Part shown: positions 9,355-20,101 of the stretch, piece after piece
How the letters are laid out: each line of letters opens with the position of its first letter
Position numbering within the stretch: position 1 is the stretch's first letter
Assembly: GCA_947359465.1 (NCBI GenBank)
Contig: OX375872.1
Coordinates: forward strand, 85,385,819 to 85,449,818
Direction of reading: 5' to 3'
Length of the DNA: 64,000 bases
DNA from: Metellina segmentata
Taxonomy: Eukaryota; Arthropoda; Arachnida; Araneae; Tetragnathidae
Translations under genes and position numbers: made by a program
Notes under the pieces: model-generated
The model's input: only the letters and a program-made list of their open reading frames with translations
What the model was told of the DNA's origin: nothing
Databases searched by the model: none

Positions 9355-11526
9355 GCCAGTCTGGGGTTGTTGGACAAATGGCCTGCTAAAGAAAATTGAC
9401 TGCAATTTTTGAAATGAATGTTCACATTCTGGAGTCCATGAAAAAGAAGATGAAGGACATGAAAGACGAGTTAAAGGATGTATCAATTCGGCATAGTCAG
9501 GAACTAAATGCCTGTAAAAACCACAAAGTCCTATAAACCGTTTAACTTGTTTCTTAGTTTTGGGTGGAGGGAAAGATTTTATCTTAACGATATTTGACTC
9601 AATAGGTGTGACTACATGATTATTGATATTAAAACCAAGATAATCAATGTTTTTCTGGTGAAAGCTGCATTTGCTAGCCGAAAGGGTTAAATTATGTTTT
9701 TGGAAAATATCAAGAATTTTATCAAGTTTGTCACATGATTCTACAAATGTATTTGAGCAAATAATGACATCATCTTGATAAGCATATACTCCTGGAACTT
9801 CTTCTAAGATACTGTCCATAAGAGCTTGAAAGATGGATGCAGCAGTTTTTAAACCAAACGGAAGACGATTGAGTCTGAAAGTTCCAAAAGGTGTAGTGAG
9901 GGCCAACTTATCTCGAAATTCGACAGGGAGATTAATCTGCATGTATGCCTGTTGCATATCAAGAGTAGAAAAATAATCGTATTGAGCAATATTAGAAATG
10001 ATCGTCTGAATTTTTGGTAATGGGTAGGTATTGTGTAACAATATGGTATTTATAAGTCTGAGATCAAGTGCTAACCTATACTTCTGCTGACCTGAAGCAT
10101 CTAACTTTTTCTTAACTAATAGCATGGGAGAAGCCCACTCGGAGATATTACGAGTAATGATGCCTGCTTCAACCATTTCATCTAGTTGAGTTTTTGCTGT
10201 CTCAATTAAGGCAGCAGGTATTGGAAACGGCAAGGTTTTAATGGGATAATCAGATGTGAATTTTAATCTAGGAATAACAGTATCAGTATGTCCCATAGAT
10301 TTAAGAGATTTTGAAAAAGCTAGAACATGCTGAGACAATATTTTGCGCATTGACTGTTGTTCTTCCTCTACGAGGTGATTAAGGTCAAAGTCATCAATGG
10401 CAAATTCAGATGTACGTAGATTCCTAATTTCATCTGAAGCTCTGATAATGTTTACGCATTCGGCTGGACTTTCTGTATTCTCCCGAACATGTTCAATGTT
10501 GTAGACATTCCCAACTATTTTATCCTTATTTAGATGAATGACATTAGAAGATGTGTTTTGAAGATATATGTAAAAGGAGTGGTGTTTTGAATGCGTTTTC
10601 CTAGTAGTGGTGCTTTCACTCGAGTTTAACTCAATTATGGTGTCATGTGATGTAATTTTGTCTTGATCAAAACTTGGCTCAAAAAGAATTGACGGAGAAA
10701 ATTCTCCATGAGACACATGAACCATAGCATACATTCCATCACCAGGTGGTAAAGTAATTTTTTGAGACAGTTTGACAACAGGTTGTTGACTAGGAGAGGG
10801 ATCAACGGATTTTAGGGAATTTAAAGTGCTCGGGTGAGTACTATTCCTATTTACAAATGGAACTGTAAGTTCTCCGATCCGTATCGACTTTGAAGCAAGA
10901 TCAATGCTGACATTATGCTTAGACATGAAATCGCAACCCATTATACCCTGAAATTGTGAATCATTTGACACATTGATAATGAAGAAGTGATGTTTAAAGA
11001 AATTTTTCTTTATTTTAAATGAGATTTCAATGCATCCCTTGAAAGCAACAACAGAGTTAACTGTTGTAATGGTAACTCGACGCGAAAGATGTCGAAAGGT
11101 TACATCTTGTTTAATCTCCTCGAAAAAATTCTCATCAATAAGTGAGATCGATGACCCAGTATCGAAAAGAAAAGTCCCTGGTATGTGGTTAAATGTCAGT
11201 GTGACATGAGGAAGAGTTTGGTGCGTTGACGCTACAGAAAAGATGTGCTCTATTGAAGGTGACTCAGACACAGTTTGTGTCTCATGGGTATGAGTATTTG
11301 ATGTGGTTTGTGTGGCATTATGTACCACAGGAGTAGAGACACAATGGTCATTTCCTTCAAAAAAGGTTTGTGTAGACCGATTTATCACATACGTAGATGT
11401 ATGGCAACCATTTGCATTGAGCGATTGACCCATAGATCTCTCCAAATGATTTGACTTTGAACGTCGTGAATAAGTTGATCTCACTGATGCACTATTATTA
11501 ATTCGAGGTCCTTGGGCATCATCCAT
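9337..11526 (-). CDS. pol: E1 pol, upstream part: protease and reverse transcriptase
   Basis: A 729-residue frame. A low-complexity serine/threonine-rich leader (about 1-100) precedes the aspartic protease, whose DTGS motif is at 122-125. Reverse transcriptase covers roughly 420-640, with EWASPMLLVKKK, LPFGLKTAASIFQ and the catalytic YQDD at 583-586. FIGLCGFYRHLVPDYA and the connection region follow. The frame stops prematurely at 9,337 because of the A5 indel; the other frame continues with RNase H. The pol frame has no stop between its first ATG and the gag slippery site, and it lies in -1 relative to gag, so synthesis by frameshifting is more likely than independent initiation. The products would be cleaved by the protease and package with Gag particles. 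Confidence 0.9.
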   Translation of the reverse strand: MDDAQGPRINNSASVRSTYSRRSKSNHLERSMGQSLNANGCHTSTYVINRSTQTFFEGNDHCVSTPVVHNATQTTSNTHTHETQTVSESPSIEHIFSVASTHQTLPHVTLTFNHIPGTFLFDTGSSISLIDENFFEEIKQDVTFRHLSRRVTITTVNSVVAFKGCIEISFKIKKNFFKHHFFIINVSNDSQFQGIMGCDFMSKHNVSIDLASKSIRIGELTVPFVNRNSTHPSTLNSLKSVDPSPSQQPVVKLSQKITLPPGDGMYAMVHVSHGEFSPSILFEPSFDQDKITSHDTIIELNSSESTTTRKTHSKHHSFYIYLQNTSSNVIHLNKDKIVGNVYNIEHVRENTESPAECVNIIRASDEIRNLRTSEFAIDDFDLNHLVEEEQQSMRKILSQHVLAFSKSLKSMGHTDTVIPRLKFTSDYPIKTLPFPIPAALIETAKTQLDEMVEAGIITRNISEWASPMLLVKKKLDASGQQKYRLALDLRLINTILLHNTYPLPKIQTIISNIAQYDYFSTLDMQQAYMQINLPVEFRDKLALTTPFGTFRLNRLPFGLKTAASIFQALMDSILEEVPGVYAYQDDVIICSNTFVESCDKLDKILDIFQKHNLTLSASKCSFHQKNIDYLGFNINNHVVTPIESNIVKIKSFPPPKTKKQVKRFIGLCGFYRHLVPDYAELIHPLTRLSCPSSSFSWTPECEHSFQKLQSIFFSRPFVQQPQTGKNNSI

Positions 11527-11537
11527 TGATCTCGATG

Positions 11538-12518
11538 TTAGTTTAAAGGGTTCCCTCGGTTACGGTTGTACGGCGGAGCACGATGAGCAAAGCCTCTGTT
11601 TGAATTGTGTCGCGACGGTTGTCTTTGATTTCTGGAAGATTGTACTGACCTTTGGAAGGAAAAGCAATTCTTCATAAAATGTCCGAGTTTTCCACAATAG
11701 TGGCACGTAGGTCTATGTGTCGAATGATAAGTTTGTCTCGAGTTTTGGCGTTGTGATTGACGCGAATCATATCCAAACTGTTGCTGTCTACTAGACAATG
11801 GTGGTGATCTGCTGTTATATACAGGGTGACGTCGAGAGTTTTGGGGTGAATTCCCCTTAACATCGTGTTTGAGATTTGTGCTTTTTAGTTCATTTACAGT
11901 CTCTCTTAGTGCCTGAACTTCTGCTAAGTATGCTGGTGATGGTTCAGTCGTTTGTATACTGTTTAGTACAGCATTTTCAATAGAGAGTCCCTGTAAAATG
12001 TGTGCACGTTCAACAGCTGCATGGTATTGGTCAATGTTGCTTTCCATGATTTTTAATCTTATATCAGATGGTAAAGCTTGAAGAAATTTGACATATTTAA
12101 TGGAGTTGAGCGAGTCAACGTCCTTAATATTGGTATGTACTTGTTGTACCAATACATTAATTCGATGAGCTAAATTTTTTACAGATTCAGTGGGCAACAT
12201 CTGCAATGCATTAAGTGCATGAATAGCAGAAGCATTGGATGTCGAACAAAAGAAACCCTGTAATTCAGCCAATAGTGATTCAACTGTAGTAAGTTCCTTC
12301 AAATGTGGGGATTCTACATAAAATTTGAGTGCTGCTCCAGAGAGCTTAGATTTTAAAAATGTCAGGGACTGGTCCTCTGACCATTGGTTGATATTTACAA
12401 GATTTGAGACTTGTTCTTTAAAAAAATTGAAAATCGTTGGGTCACCGTCAAACGGGACAATATTAAGTAAAAAATTAGAATTTCCAGTCTTAACCATATT
12501 AAATACTTTGCAAAGCAC
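11538..12518 (-). CDS. gag: E1 Gag polyprotein (capsid and nucleocapsid)
   Basis: An uninterrupted 326-residue ORF. Residues about 10-190 form a helical capsid-like region typical of Ty3/gypsy Gag, with SLTFLKSKLSGAALKFYV and FLQALPSDIRLKIMESN. A polar, Ser/Gln/Arg-rich stretch follows. A single CCHC knuckle, CHYCGKLGHFMKNC, is at 272-285, and the tail is basic (RNRGNPLN at the end). The family role is to form the cytoplasmic particle and bind the genomic RNA. The start at 12,518 is the first ATG; a second ATG eight codons later (MVKTGN) is also possible. The ORF ends on the slippery site that links it to pol. Confidence 0.92.
   Translation of the reverse strand: MLCKVFNMVKTGNSNFLLNIVPFDGDPTIFNFFKEQVSNLVNINQWSEDQSLTFLKSKLSGAALKFYVESPHLKELTTVESLLAELQGFFCSTSNASAIHALNALQMLPTESVKNLAHRINVLVQQVHTNIKDVDSLNSIKYVKFLQALPSDIRLKIMESNIDQYHAAVERAHILQGLSIENAVLNSIQTTEPSPAYLAEVQALRETVNELKSTNLKHDVKGNSPQNSRRHPVYNSRSPPLSSRQQQFGYDSRQSQRQNSRQTYHSTHRPTCHYCGKLGHFMKNCFSFQRSVQSSRNQRQPSRHNSNRGFAHRAPPYNRNRGNPLN
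11541..11547 (-). promoter_or_regulatory. Candidate -1 ribosomal frameshift site UUUAAAC
   Basis: On the minus strand gag ends CCT TTA AAC TAA. T TTA AAC is a canonical X XXY YYZ slippery heptamer positioned in the gag frame, directly before the gag stop. After a -1 slip the frame reads on without a stop into the pol ORF that begins at 11,526. A stimulatory RNA structure downstream has not been tested. Confidence 0.7.
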
Positions 12519-12963
12519 TAAAACTAAAAATTACTCAATAATAACACACAATGATGTATAAATTGTTTGTGTTTCTTCACACACGTTACGGGTGGTGCTG
12601 TATCAGACAATCAGGATCAATTGAGATTTTAAAATTTTACAAAAATAATATCATACTGTAACTTCTAGTCCTGACTATCACATAACAGTCCACGCATTAA
12701 CGTTTACAAATTGAGGTATCAACACGTGTAGATATTGTGGCAAATGTTACAACAAAGTGCGATTTTGAAGCACATAAACATGATAAAACATCAAGCAGAT
12801 AAAAAAATTTACAACCCGAAAAATGGTCAAATGAAAAACATTGCTTGCATTATCAGAAAACACTAATTTTCTCGAGGCCAATATTAAAAATTATCCAGAA
12901 CCCATAGTAGGACTGGTCATAGGCACCATAATATGATGTAGATCGTGTAGGAAAAGTGGTTAT
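12519..12963 (-). other. E1 5' untranslated leader
   Basis: About 440 bases between the 5' LTR and gag. It contains the primer-binding-like site and probably the packaging signal, which I cannot locate. No ORF of note. Confidence 0.6.
12918..12937 (-). promoter_or_regulatory. Possible E1 primer-binding site
   Basis: Minus strand reads TGGTGCCTATGACCAGTCCT. It starts with the TGG expected opposite a tRNA CCA end and resembles primer sites complementary to a tRNA ending in GGCACCA. It lies about 26 bases from the limit of LTR similarity, further than usual, so the true LTR may end nearer to it. Confidence 0.45.
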
Positions 12964-14373
12964 TTGAATGAATAAACAAGTTCGTGATCTAATTCCTAGA
13001 TAGGTTATCTGGACATACAATGTTGGCCGTAAATGGTTTTAAAAAAATGGCTCGTGAAAGGCTAATGCAAAGTAGGCAAGACGTCGGTCGTTTAAAATAA
13101 AAGAGTTTGTGAAAATGGACTCACCAGATGATGTTCTTTCACTTCCTCGAAGTTGATGCTGTGGGAAAACCTGGGCATGGTGAAATCAACCACGAAGAAA
13201 AGTCGCGACGCAAATACTGGAGAGTCAACCAATTCTTTATTCAGCTTCTAAGGGATCGCTGGTCACTGTGGTCGAGTTCGATGCCGGTGTTATGGAAGAG
13301 ACATCCTTATTTCCCTCAGAGAGTGTCCATGGCTACTCATCAGGGGATCGGATCGGCTACGAAGACCCGAGAACGACTTTGAGGAATTGGTCGAGGAATT
13401 GATTATTCAAAATCCAAAGATTTCAATGAAATCTAACAGGTGAGGATCTGGAGTTTTCCGTGGCTCGGAAGAACAGCCATACAGATGAAGACGCGTTCAT
13501 TTAACATTGAACGATTAGAAATCGCAGTTTTGGGGCGAAAGCCGCAGCATACGATGAGTCCGATCATTCTATCTCCAAACAAAACGAAGACGAGAGGTTA
13601 TCAGTTTTGGAGTGGAAACGCCGCCGCAAAGCAAAGGAGTCGCATCCCTGTCTCAATCTCAAAAAAGGAGACGAGAAGATCGTCAGTTTTTGGTGTGAAA
13701 AAAACCGCTGCAATCCGAGGAGTAGGATCGCTCAATCTCAAAAAAAAGACGAGAAGGTCATCAGTTTTTGGGTGAAAACCCAGCCGCATAGCAAAGGAGT
13801 CTCCTCTCTCTAACTGAAAAAAAGGGGGGTTCCTTAGCAGAGAAAATCAGTCCCTACGTCTTCTTTCCGGGATCGCCAAAAACGAAGGTCACCCCAATGC
13901 GAGGGGGAAATTAACGCCAATAATTTTACATACAGTACGCGGGAGAAAGACAGCCGGGGTTATTCCTTTATCCCAACGGAATGTTAAAAAACCTCAGGAA
14001 GAAGAGAGCCAAATCACGCCAACATCTTCCGGTCATTAAGAAGTGTCACGTTGAAGGTTAAGTGGGGTGGATTTGACCTTGAAAGGTCACCAATTGTCCA
14101 ATCAGGGTGGACAAGGTATAGATGAGACCGTGAGAATGATGAGGGGTCGCTGTGCCCTAATCAAGGAAGCACTCAAACCAGAATTCCAAGAAGGGAAAAA
14201 GCATGAGAAAACTAATGTCTGCTTTCAAGATTTTCGTTGTTAGGAAGCCGGGAAAGGGATTGAAAAAAACAACTCTACAGAGAAACTAGTTATTGCTCAA
14301 ATTTCTTTTCCAAAAAATCTGGGGTGGTAGGAAAACAATTATAATATGTGGAGAAGGGTAAGCCTTCACCACA
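12964..14373 (-). repeat. E1 5' LTR
   Basis: Copy of 3,936-5,345. Substitutions I saw relative to the other LTR are near 12,968, 12,980 and 13,363. It includes the four-unit tandem array at 13,525-13,828. Similarity to the other LTR extends to 12,961 and ends at 14,373, where TGTGGTGAAGG starts on the minus strand. Confidence 0.92.
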
Positions 14374-14415
14374 ATTACATACCTCATATACTTTTCAAGC
14401 AGTCATTGAACCAAA
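14374..14415. other. 42-bp spacer between E1 and block A'
   Basis: Single-copy within the window. If the duplication is a true tandem, the same 42 bases should lie just left of position 1. Confidence 0.7.
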
Positions 14416-14904
14416 ACAAAGAAGATTGAACTCTCTTCATTTTCTGAGTGCAATGCTAAAATAGGCAAAAAGTGACCAGGAATATGAAAAGGCTATCAAG
14501 ATTTCCCCAGGACCATATTTCATGTGAGTTGTGAGATAAATATGACTGAAAGCGAAAAAACACATTACCTTTTTTTGAGTTCAATTAATTTGATTTGAGT
14601 TTAATGTTATTTGAATTTATTTAACTCAAAAACTTTTTTTGCCTAAATCGAATCTTGGAATTTTGTGATTCAAGATTTTCAAATTAAAAGCAAAAACTAA
14701 ACTTTCTGCGAGCTAATACTAACAATAGAGAAACATGATAGTAAAACAGCCACCGCAAAGTGAAAGCAATTTTACCTGATTTGCACAGGTTTACAATAGA
14801 AACAAAATCAAACTAGCTGAAAGAATCGTGAAATGGTGTGTATGTTATAATCTTTACAATTTTTCTTGCCTCTTTATCTTTTATATATATTTTTCTCATA
14901 ATTT

Positions 14905-15328
14905 ATCGAGAATTTCTTCGTCAAGGTTCCACTACGACTGGGGCATTCTACAAAGATGTTGTGGATCGGTTTTTGAAACGAATGCGGCGTGTGAGACCCG
15001 ATTTGATGGACAGTGGAAATTGGTGCCTCTTGCATGAAAATGCACCGTCTCACAAGTCCATCATTGTGCAGCAATTTTTAGCGATAAGGCGGGTTGTGAG
15101 CATCGACCATCCCCCGTACTCACCAGATCTGTCCCCCGGACATTTTCATTTCTCAAGTTGAAATTGAAGATGAAGGGGCAGCGGTTGAAGTCCGATAGAG
15201 GAGATTGAAGCGGTTGTGACATCGGAACTCAATAGTGTTGGAGTGGAGGCGTTCCAGAAGGCGTTCACGGACCCGTACATTCGTTCCAAGCATTGTATTG
15301 AATTGGGAGGAGATTATGTAGAAGCTTA
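14905..15328 (+). pseudogene. Mariner-type transposase relic (copy in A')
   Basis: Identical translation to the relic at 490-913, with the same HENAPSH and YSPDLSP motifs, the same missing N-terminus and the same frameshift. It arose with the segment duplication and is not an independent insertion. Confidence 0.85.
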
Positions 15329-15957
15329 ATACTATTAAATGTAAGAATATTCTCTGTGTTGTATGGTCTGTGTGCGATCAGTCCTGGAACTTTTGAATAC
15401 ACTGTGTAGGAAATAAGATTTATCTTAAAAGGAAGATTTATTTTAGATTTCAGTGTTGTGGCGTAAGGAAAAAATCCAAAAATGTTTTCTTCTACATTAT
15501 TCCCAATATGTCATGAGAGGAAAGGAGTATTGCATATCTTTCAATTTATGCCCTAACTTATATATTTAAGAGATTGCAAAATTTTAGGCAAATGTACTCA
15601 CGACTTTTCAATTGTAATTATTTTTGTTAACGTCACATTTTTACCTAAATTTTCAGTTATTTAATAAATTATAATGCGTTATAAATTATTTTTTGGTTAT
15701 ATAATGTGTTTTTATTAAGTTGTTTTACTTTAAAAAGGAAATATAATGTAATTTGAATATTTTGATCAAAAAAGACTATGAAGGACTCAGAAAACTTAAA
15801 TCTTCGTTCTAGGACTAGAAAAATCTCATGACAAAACATCATCAACCAATAAATAGATTTCCGATGCGTGAACTTTGTTTCACAGTTCACTCTATGCATT
15901 ACCTATAAATAAATAGAAATCATTCGTTTTAATGAAATAAAGAAGAGTGGCTCAGAT

Positions 15958-16595
15958 CTAAACCTCGTTATCCGACCTTGTTCCAAAATAACGAGGCGTT
16001 TTCTTTGAATATTTTCTTTCGAGATTGATCCCGAACCGTCTACAATAGCCTAATTTGTTGTTCCAGTGTGATACTAATTGAACTACCTACTTAGCTACCT
16101 ACAGTAAAATAATTTCTTGGAAGTGAATAGGGGAGATATAAATAGCTCCAAATCAGGCGTTGACCTCGTTATGTGCCTGTGGTTCAAAATTAAGAGGTGT
16201 TGTCCACGGATTTTTGTATTCGGGGTTTATCTCGGATCGTCGTAATTACCCGTTGTGTTGCTCCAGTGAGATGTTAATTCAAATACTTTCCACCGCCAAG
16301 CTACCAACAATGAAGAAATGTCTTGGAAGAGAGTAATTTATGATTGATAATGAATACATAATACCATAGGTAGTCTCAGTTCAGGTGTTGACCTCGTTAT
16401 CTGACTGTGGTTCAGAATTACGAGGCGTTGTCCTCGAATCTTTCCGTTCGGGAAGTATCTCGGATGGTCGTCATTAACCCATCGCGTTCCTCCTGTGCGA
16501 TATTAATTCAAATACCTACCACCTGCTATAGTAAAGAAATGTGGAAGTGACTGTGTATGATTGCTACTGAACTATACCAGGGGGAGACATAAATA
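15958..16595 (+). repeat. Three-unit SINE-body array (copy in A')
   Basis: Duplicate of 1,543-2,180, with the same three diverged units in the same order. Confidence 0.75.
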
Positions 16596-18350
16596 TCTTA
16601 GTTCAAAGAAATTCTTGTTGAGAGTCGGATAAAAGCTTTCACGCACTCTACATTGGAGGGAAGCTTTTTATTGCCACTAATATCAATCGTTAATGCATGG
16701 AAGATGATTTCTTAGGCTTACTTTGACGTTATTCCCTCTTGTTAAAAGACAACGTGTACGCCTTCAAGTGACCTGTATGAAAATAAAGACGCTCTTAGAC
16801 GTCATAAGAGCTACCAAATAATGTCTCGCTTCGAGAAACGGAGTTAGTGTAATTCGCACGTGAAGCATAAAATGTCAGAACGCAGGTTGCATGTATTAAA
16901 GCAACTGGAAGTTTCGCGAGTTGAGATCCCTGAAACACTTCTGGTTAGCTAACGGGTTTAGTTTCAAATATGCGTCTTTAAAATGCCTCCTTCAATGTCA
17001 TATACTCGGTATATATGTAGTGGTAAAATATCTCGAAATGTTAAACACCGTATATTCTGAAAAATATAATGTACTCATTTTACTCGTAATACTTTACTCA
17101 TTGCACTCATAACTACTTTGAAATAGAAAAATTAAAATCGAAATTTAAAACATTGCATGACGTTTTTTTAAAAGCAAGTAATATTGTACCTATGTGTGTG
17201 TTGAAAACATATTAGATGCATAATTTTAAGAATTCAGAAATTTCAAAAAATCCAAATATCTAGAATTTGTTAAACAGTGCTAATCGTTTACTACAACATC
17301 AAATAGTTTTAAATAATAATTGAAAACCTGTATACAGGATGACCCTAAAGTCGCTAGACCGTTTAAAAATAGAATAACCCTTTCACGAAAATTGTACCGG
17401 TAATAGACACTTTAAGAGAAATTTTCAACATTAGCGTGAACTACATCATTAATTTTGATAGGGGATCTGTACAAATTTATTTTGCTGTCAGTAAATTTAA
17501 TTTTTATCTTATTCTGTTTGCTAGATACTCAATTTGTTTTATTTTTTTATAAAATTAAAAAAAGTTCCGATAGCTGGTATTGCATCAATAATAGACACTT
17601 GGAATTTTCAAAAATACAGTATTAGACACTCTTTTGTACCAGTAATAGACAGGGTTTATTTTATTAGAAAAACTGTAGCAGCAATGCAAAACTGGTAACG
17701 TTTGAAACATATTTATATTTATGTTACCGCTAAAGCTCGAAAGCCGTTAATGTGCACATTACATAGTTAATCTTCAGATTAACTTATTTGCTCCGTTAAC
17801 GTGCGGAATCAAGAGTTTTACGCATTTAACATAAGTAAAGTGCTCATTAACGGCTTCCGTATGGTTAAAAATCAAAAGTTTGTCTCTCTCCTTTCCTATC
17901 CCTACACATTTCTCATCTCCCTCCACTTTTAGTTTTAGTTTGCTATTATGTAAATTTTATTTTATTTCAACCGTTTGATTCTTTATACTACAGTTTTTTA
18001 ATTGATCGATGATTGTTTCTTTCAACTAATTTGTAGATTGTCTGACTGTATTAACTTGATTCATTAGATATCGAAAAATAAATAAATGAAATTATATTAA
18101 CTTCCTTAATTGCAATAATATTTTAAGCGGTTTGATTCTTTCTACTATAGTTTTTTAATTGATTGACGATTGATTCTATCAACTAATTTGTTGATTGTTT
18201 GATTGTATTAACTTGATTCTTTAGATATCGAAAAATAAATAAATAACATTAGGTTAATTTAAGCTTACAGAAACCAGAAACGTTGCTGTTGTTCCAGCAA
18301 AGATCTTATTTTCACTTTAACGAGTGCCTAGTAGGTTATGTGCAGATTAT

Positions 18351-18675
18351 CTAGGTCATTTGCAGATAACCTAGGTAATCTGAGAAATGAAACAATTTCA
18401 GGCACTTTAACGGATCAGCGTAGTTAATCTGCACATTACCTAGATAATTTGTAGCACACTTTTATATATATATTTTTTATCTAACATCATCGATACAGCT
18501 TCCTGAGGAAATCCACTGGGCTTCATCTTCCGACGACGAATTTTTATTCTTCCCACTTTAGTCAAACATTAAAACCACGCTCAGCCAGGACGATCAGTTA
18601 CACATTCCCTTTTAAATTCTTTAAAAAGCTACTGAACACTATCCAATAAGTTGCCTTTAGGAACTGGGAATCCAG
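18351..18675. repeat. Palindromic AT-rich sequence between A' and E2
   Basis: GTGCAGATTATCTAGGT (from 18,341) has an imperfect inverted partner, ACCTAGATAATTTGTAGCAC, near 18,440. ACATTACCTAG and AGATAACCTAGG variants lie between. The remainder to 18,675 shows no recognisable feature. Confidence 0.45.
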
Positions 18676-18997
18676 TGTACCGTATCGATGAAAAAGAAAA
18701 ACCACTTTTCAGGTTAAAATAGTTATATTAAGAATTAGCACTTAAAGGATTTGTTACTTACAGGACAGTTTTAAAATTAAGGACGATATTCATCACCGAT
18801 ACAATACAACAGCCTTAAGCTAAAAGTTCTCACAATCGTCTGCGGCTAGAAAAAGCCTCTGTCTCCAAAAGCATTTCTCCTAAGACCGCCTCCTCCAGTC
18901 GTCACTTCCACAATCAGACACGGGGGTGGACGGGTAGAATGCCTCCCGTTGTGAGCTCCCACGATTCTGGATAAGGGGATACTCTCAGGATGGTACA
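18676..18997 (-). repeat. E2 3' LTR
   Basis: About 322 bp, paired with 27,252-27,568. The minus ORF spanning 18,846-19,160 is a by-product of LTR sequence, not a gene. Confidence 0.88.
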
Positions 18998-19410
18998 AAC
19001 TCCTCCTCTCCAGGAAAACTTTTCTGCAGATCACGATCGAAGAAAAGTCCCGAAAAGAGAATGGAAAGTACTGAGCATAAATGCTCACACAACACAAGGG
19101 GGCCAGTACCAACTTACCAGACTGAATCAGTGCATCACCAAATTCAGGGTACTGACACAATTTTCACACAGCAAAATTGAATGAAAGAAATTATACAAAT
19201 AATATAAAACAAAAATTAAAGATACCTTAGTTACATAAGAGATTATTACTTAATTATATTCACTTAAGAGTGTGTGTGCTAGGTGGGTTACCGTAATGGG
19301 GAAAGACGTCACTCATGACATCAACCTGTCAACGCTTTCAATTCTAAAACACCTGCATACTCCGAGTTTGAGAGTTTTTTTCTTGTGTCTATGGAACTGC
19401 TTTTTGGCAG

Positions 19411-19782
19411 TCACCTTGTTTTAATGAATTGATTTAATTTCAATGTGACCAACGAATTGCTAGTGTCCTGTCGGGACCATGTGCACAAATTGCCCGTAAG
19501 GACTTGCTTCTGTAGTCCTAGGCTGAGGACAAGCAAAGAGCGGTACACGCATGTGGAGATAGGAAGATAAGTAAGGTATAGCTCGAGAGACAATGGGCAG
19601 TGCATTTCTGTAAGGACCTACATTTATGGATAATTTAACAAGTGTCTGAACTCCCTGGGATGAAAGTGGAGTGACAGTCAAACACAGGGTAGTTTGTGCA
19701 GCAACAAAATGTAAGACAAGAGCAGTCACAATCCCTAGACCGTTGCTGCCTTTTGGGATCGTTGAGGGATCAGTTTCATCTG
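19411..19782 (-). pseudogene. E2 pol 3' remnant beyond the E3 insertion
   Basis: The reading EIEDAD before E3 (near 24,457) resumes after E3 as ETDPSTIPKGSNG and continues LTVTPLSSQGVQTLVKLS to a stop near 19,460. This confirms that E3 interrupted one reading frame. I do not recognise a domain here. From its position it is downstream of integrase. 18,998-19,410 is E2 3' untranslated sequence. Confidence 0.55.
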
Positions 19783-20091
19783 TGTGAACATCTTACTTCG
19801 TAATATCAGGCTTGGGTTCTTTCGTGACGTAATGGAAATATTGTTAATGACACATACTATTTTGAGATGAATTACACATTTATTTAATGACTACATACAC
19901 ACAGAAAATCTATGTACAGCAGGATGGACTTAAAGTGATTGAAACAATCATTTACACATTCTAAGTTTCTAGCCGAATAGACGACACTCAGCGTTCTTTT
20001 TTGTCGACCATCGTTCCTCGTTTCTCTTATGTGTCTCAGGGAAGCACTGCGTGCCAGTTCGGCTTAAAATGCGCATGCGCGGATCATGACA
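19783..20091 (-). repeat. E3 3' LTR
   Basis: 309 bp, paired with 24,140-24,451. The pair is diverged by small indels and about 9% substitutions. Confidence 0.92.
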
Positions 20092-20101
20092 CCTTCCCCC
20101 T
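20092..20101 (-). promoter_or_regulatory. E3 polypurine tract
   Basis: AGGGGGAAGG on the minus strand abuts the LTR start TGTCATG, as expected for the plus-strand primer. Confidence 0.8.

Larger units (their letters stand above)
3936..14373 (-). mobile_element. E1: Ty3/gypsy-type LTR retrotransposon, nearly intact
   Basis: A minus-strand element of about 10.4 kb. In its own direction it has a 5' LTR (12,964-14,373), a primer-binding-like site near 12,937, gag (12,518-11,538), pol (11,526-7,487, split by one frameshift), about 2.1 kb without coding, a purine tract against the 3' LTR (5,346-5,353) and the 3' LTR (5,345-3,936). The order protease-RT-RNase H-integrase is that of Ty3/gypsy. I saw about three substitutions between the two 1.41-kb LTRs, so the insertion is recent. 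No matching target duplication is present: ATTAT is on the left and ATTAC on the right. The right flank leads into the start of block A'. Confidence 0.92.
14416..18350. repeat. Block A', second copy of the duplication
   Basis: Offset 14,415 from block A. Here the sequence runs on past the A breakpoint into CTAGGTCATTTGCAG. This copy therefore shows the undisturbed right-hand context that E1 interrupts in copy A. It repeats every element listed for A: mariner relic, SINE-body array, TAGACA cluster, inverted repeat and 157-bp tandem. Confidence 0.95.

Noticed and set aside
1..18350. A/A' as a plain haplotype duplication in the assembly
   Set aside because: A simple haplotig would have A's own downstream sequence after E1. 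Here E1 is followed by the upstream side of A', so at least one join through the LTR or a real recombination is required. An assembly error is still possible and is listed as a test.
18846..19160. Minus-strand 104-codon ORF
   Set aside because: It lies mostly inside the E2 LTR and recurs, broken, in the other LTR at 27,252-27,568.
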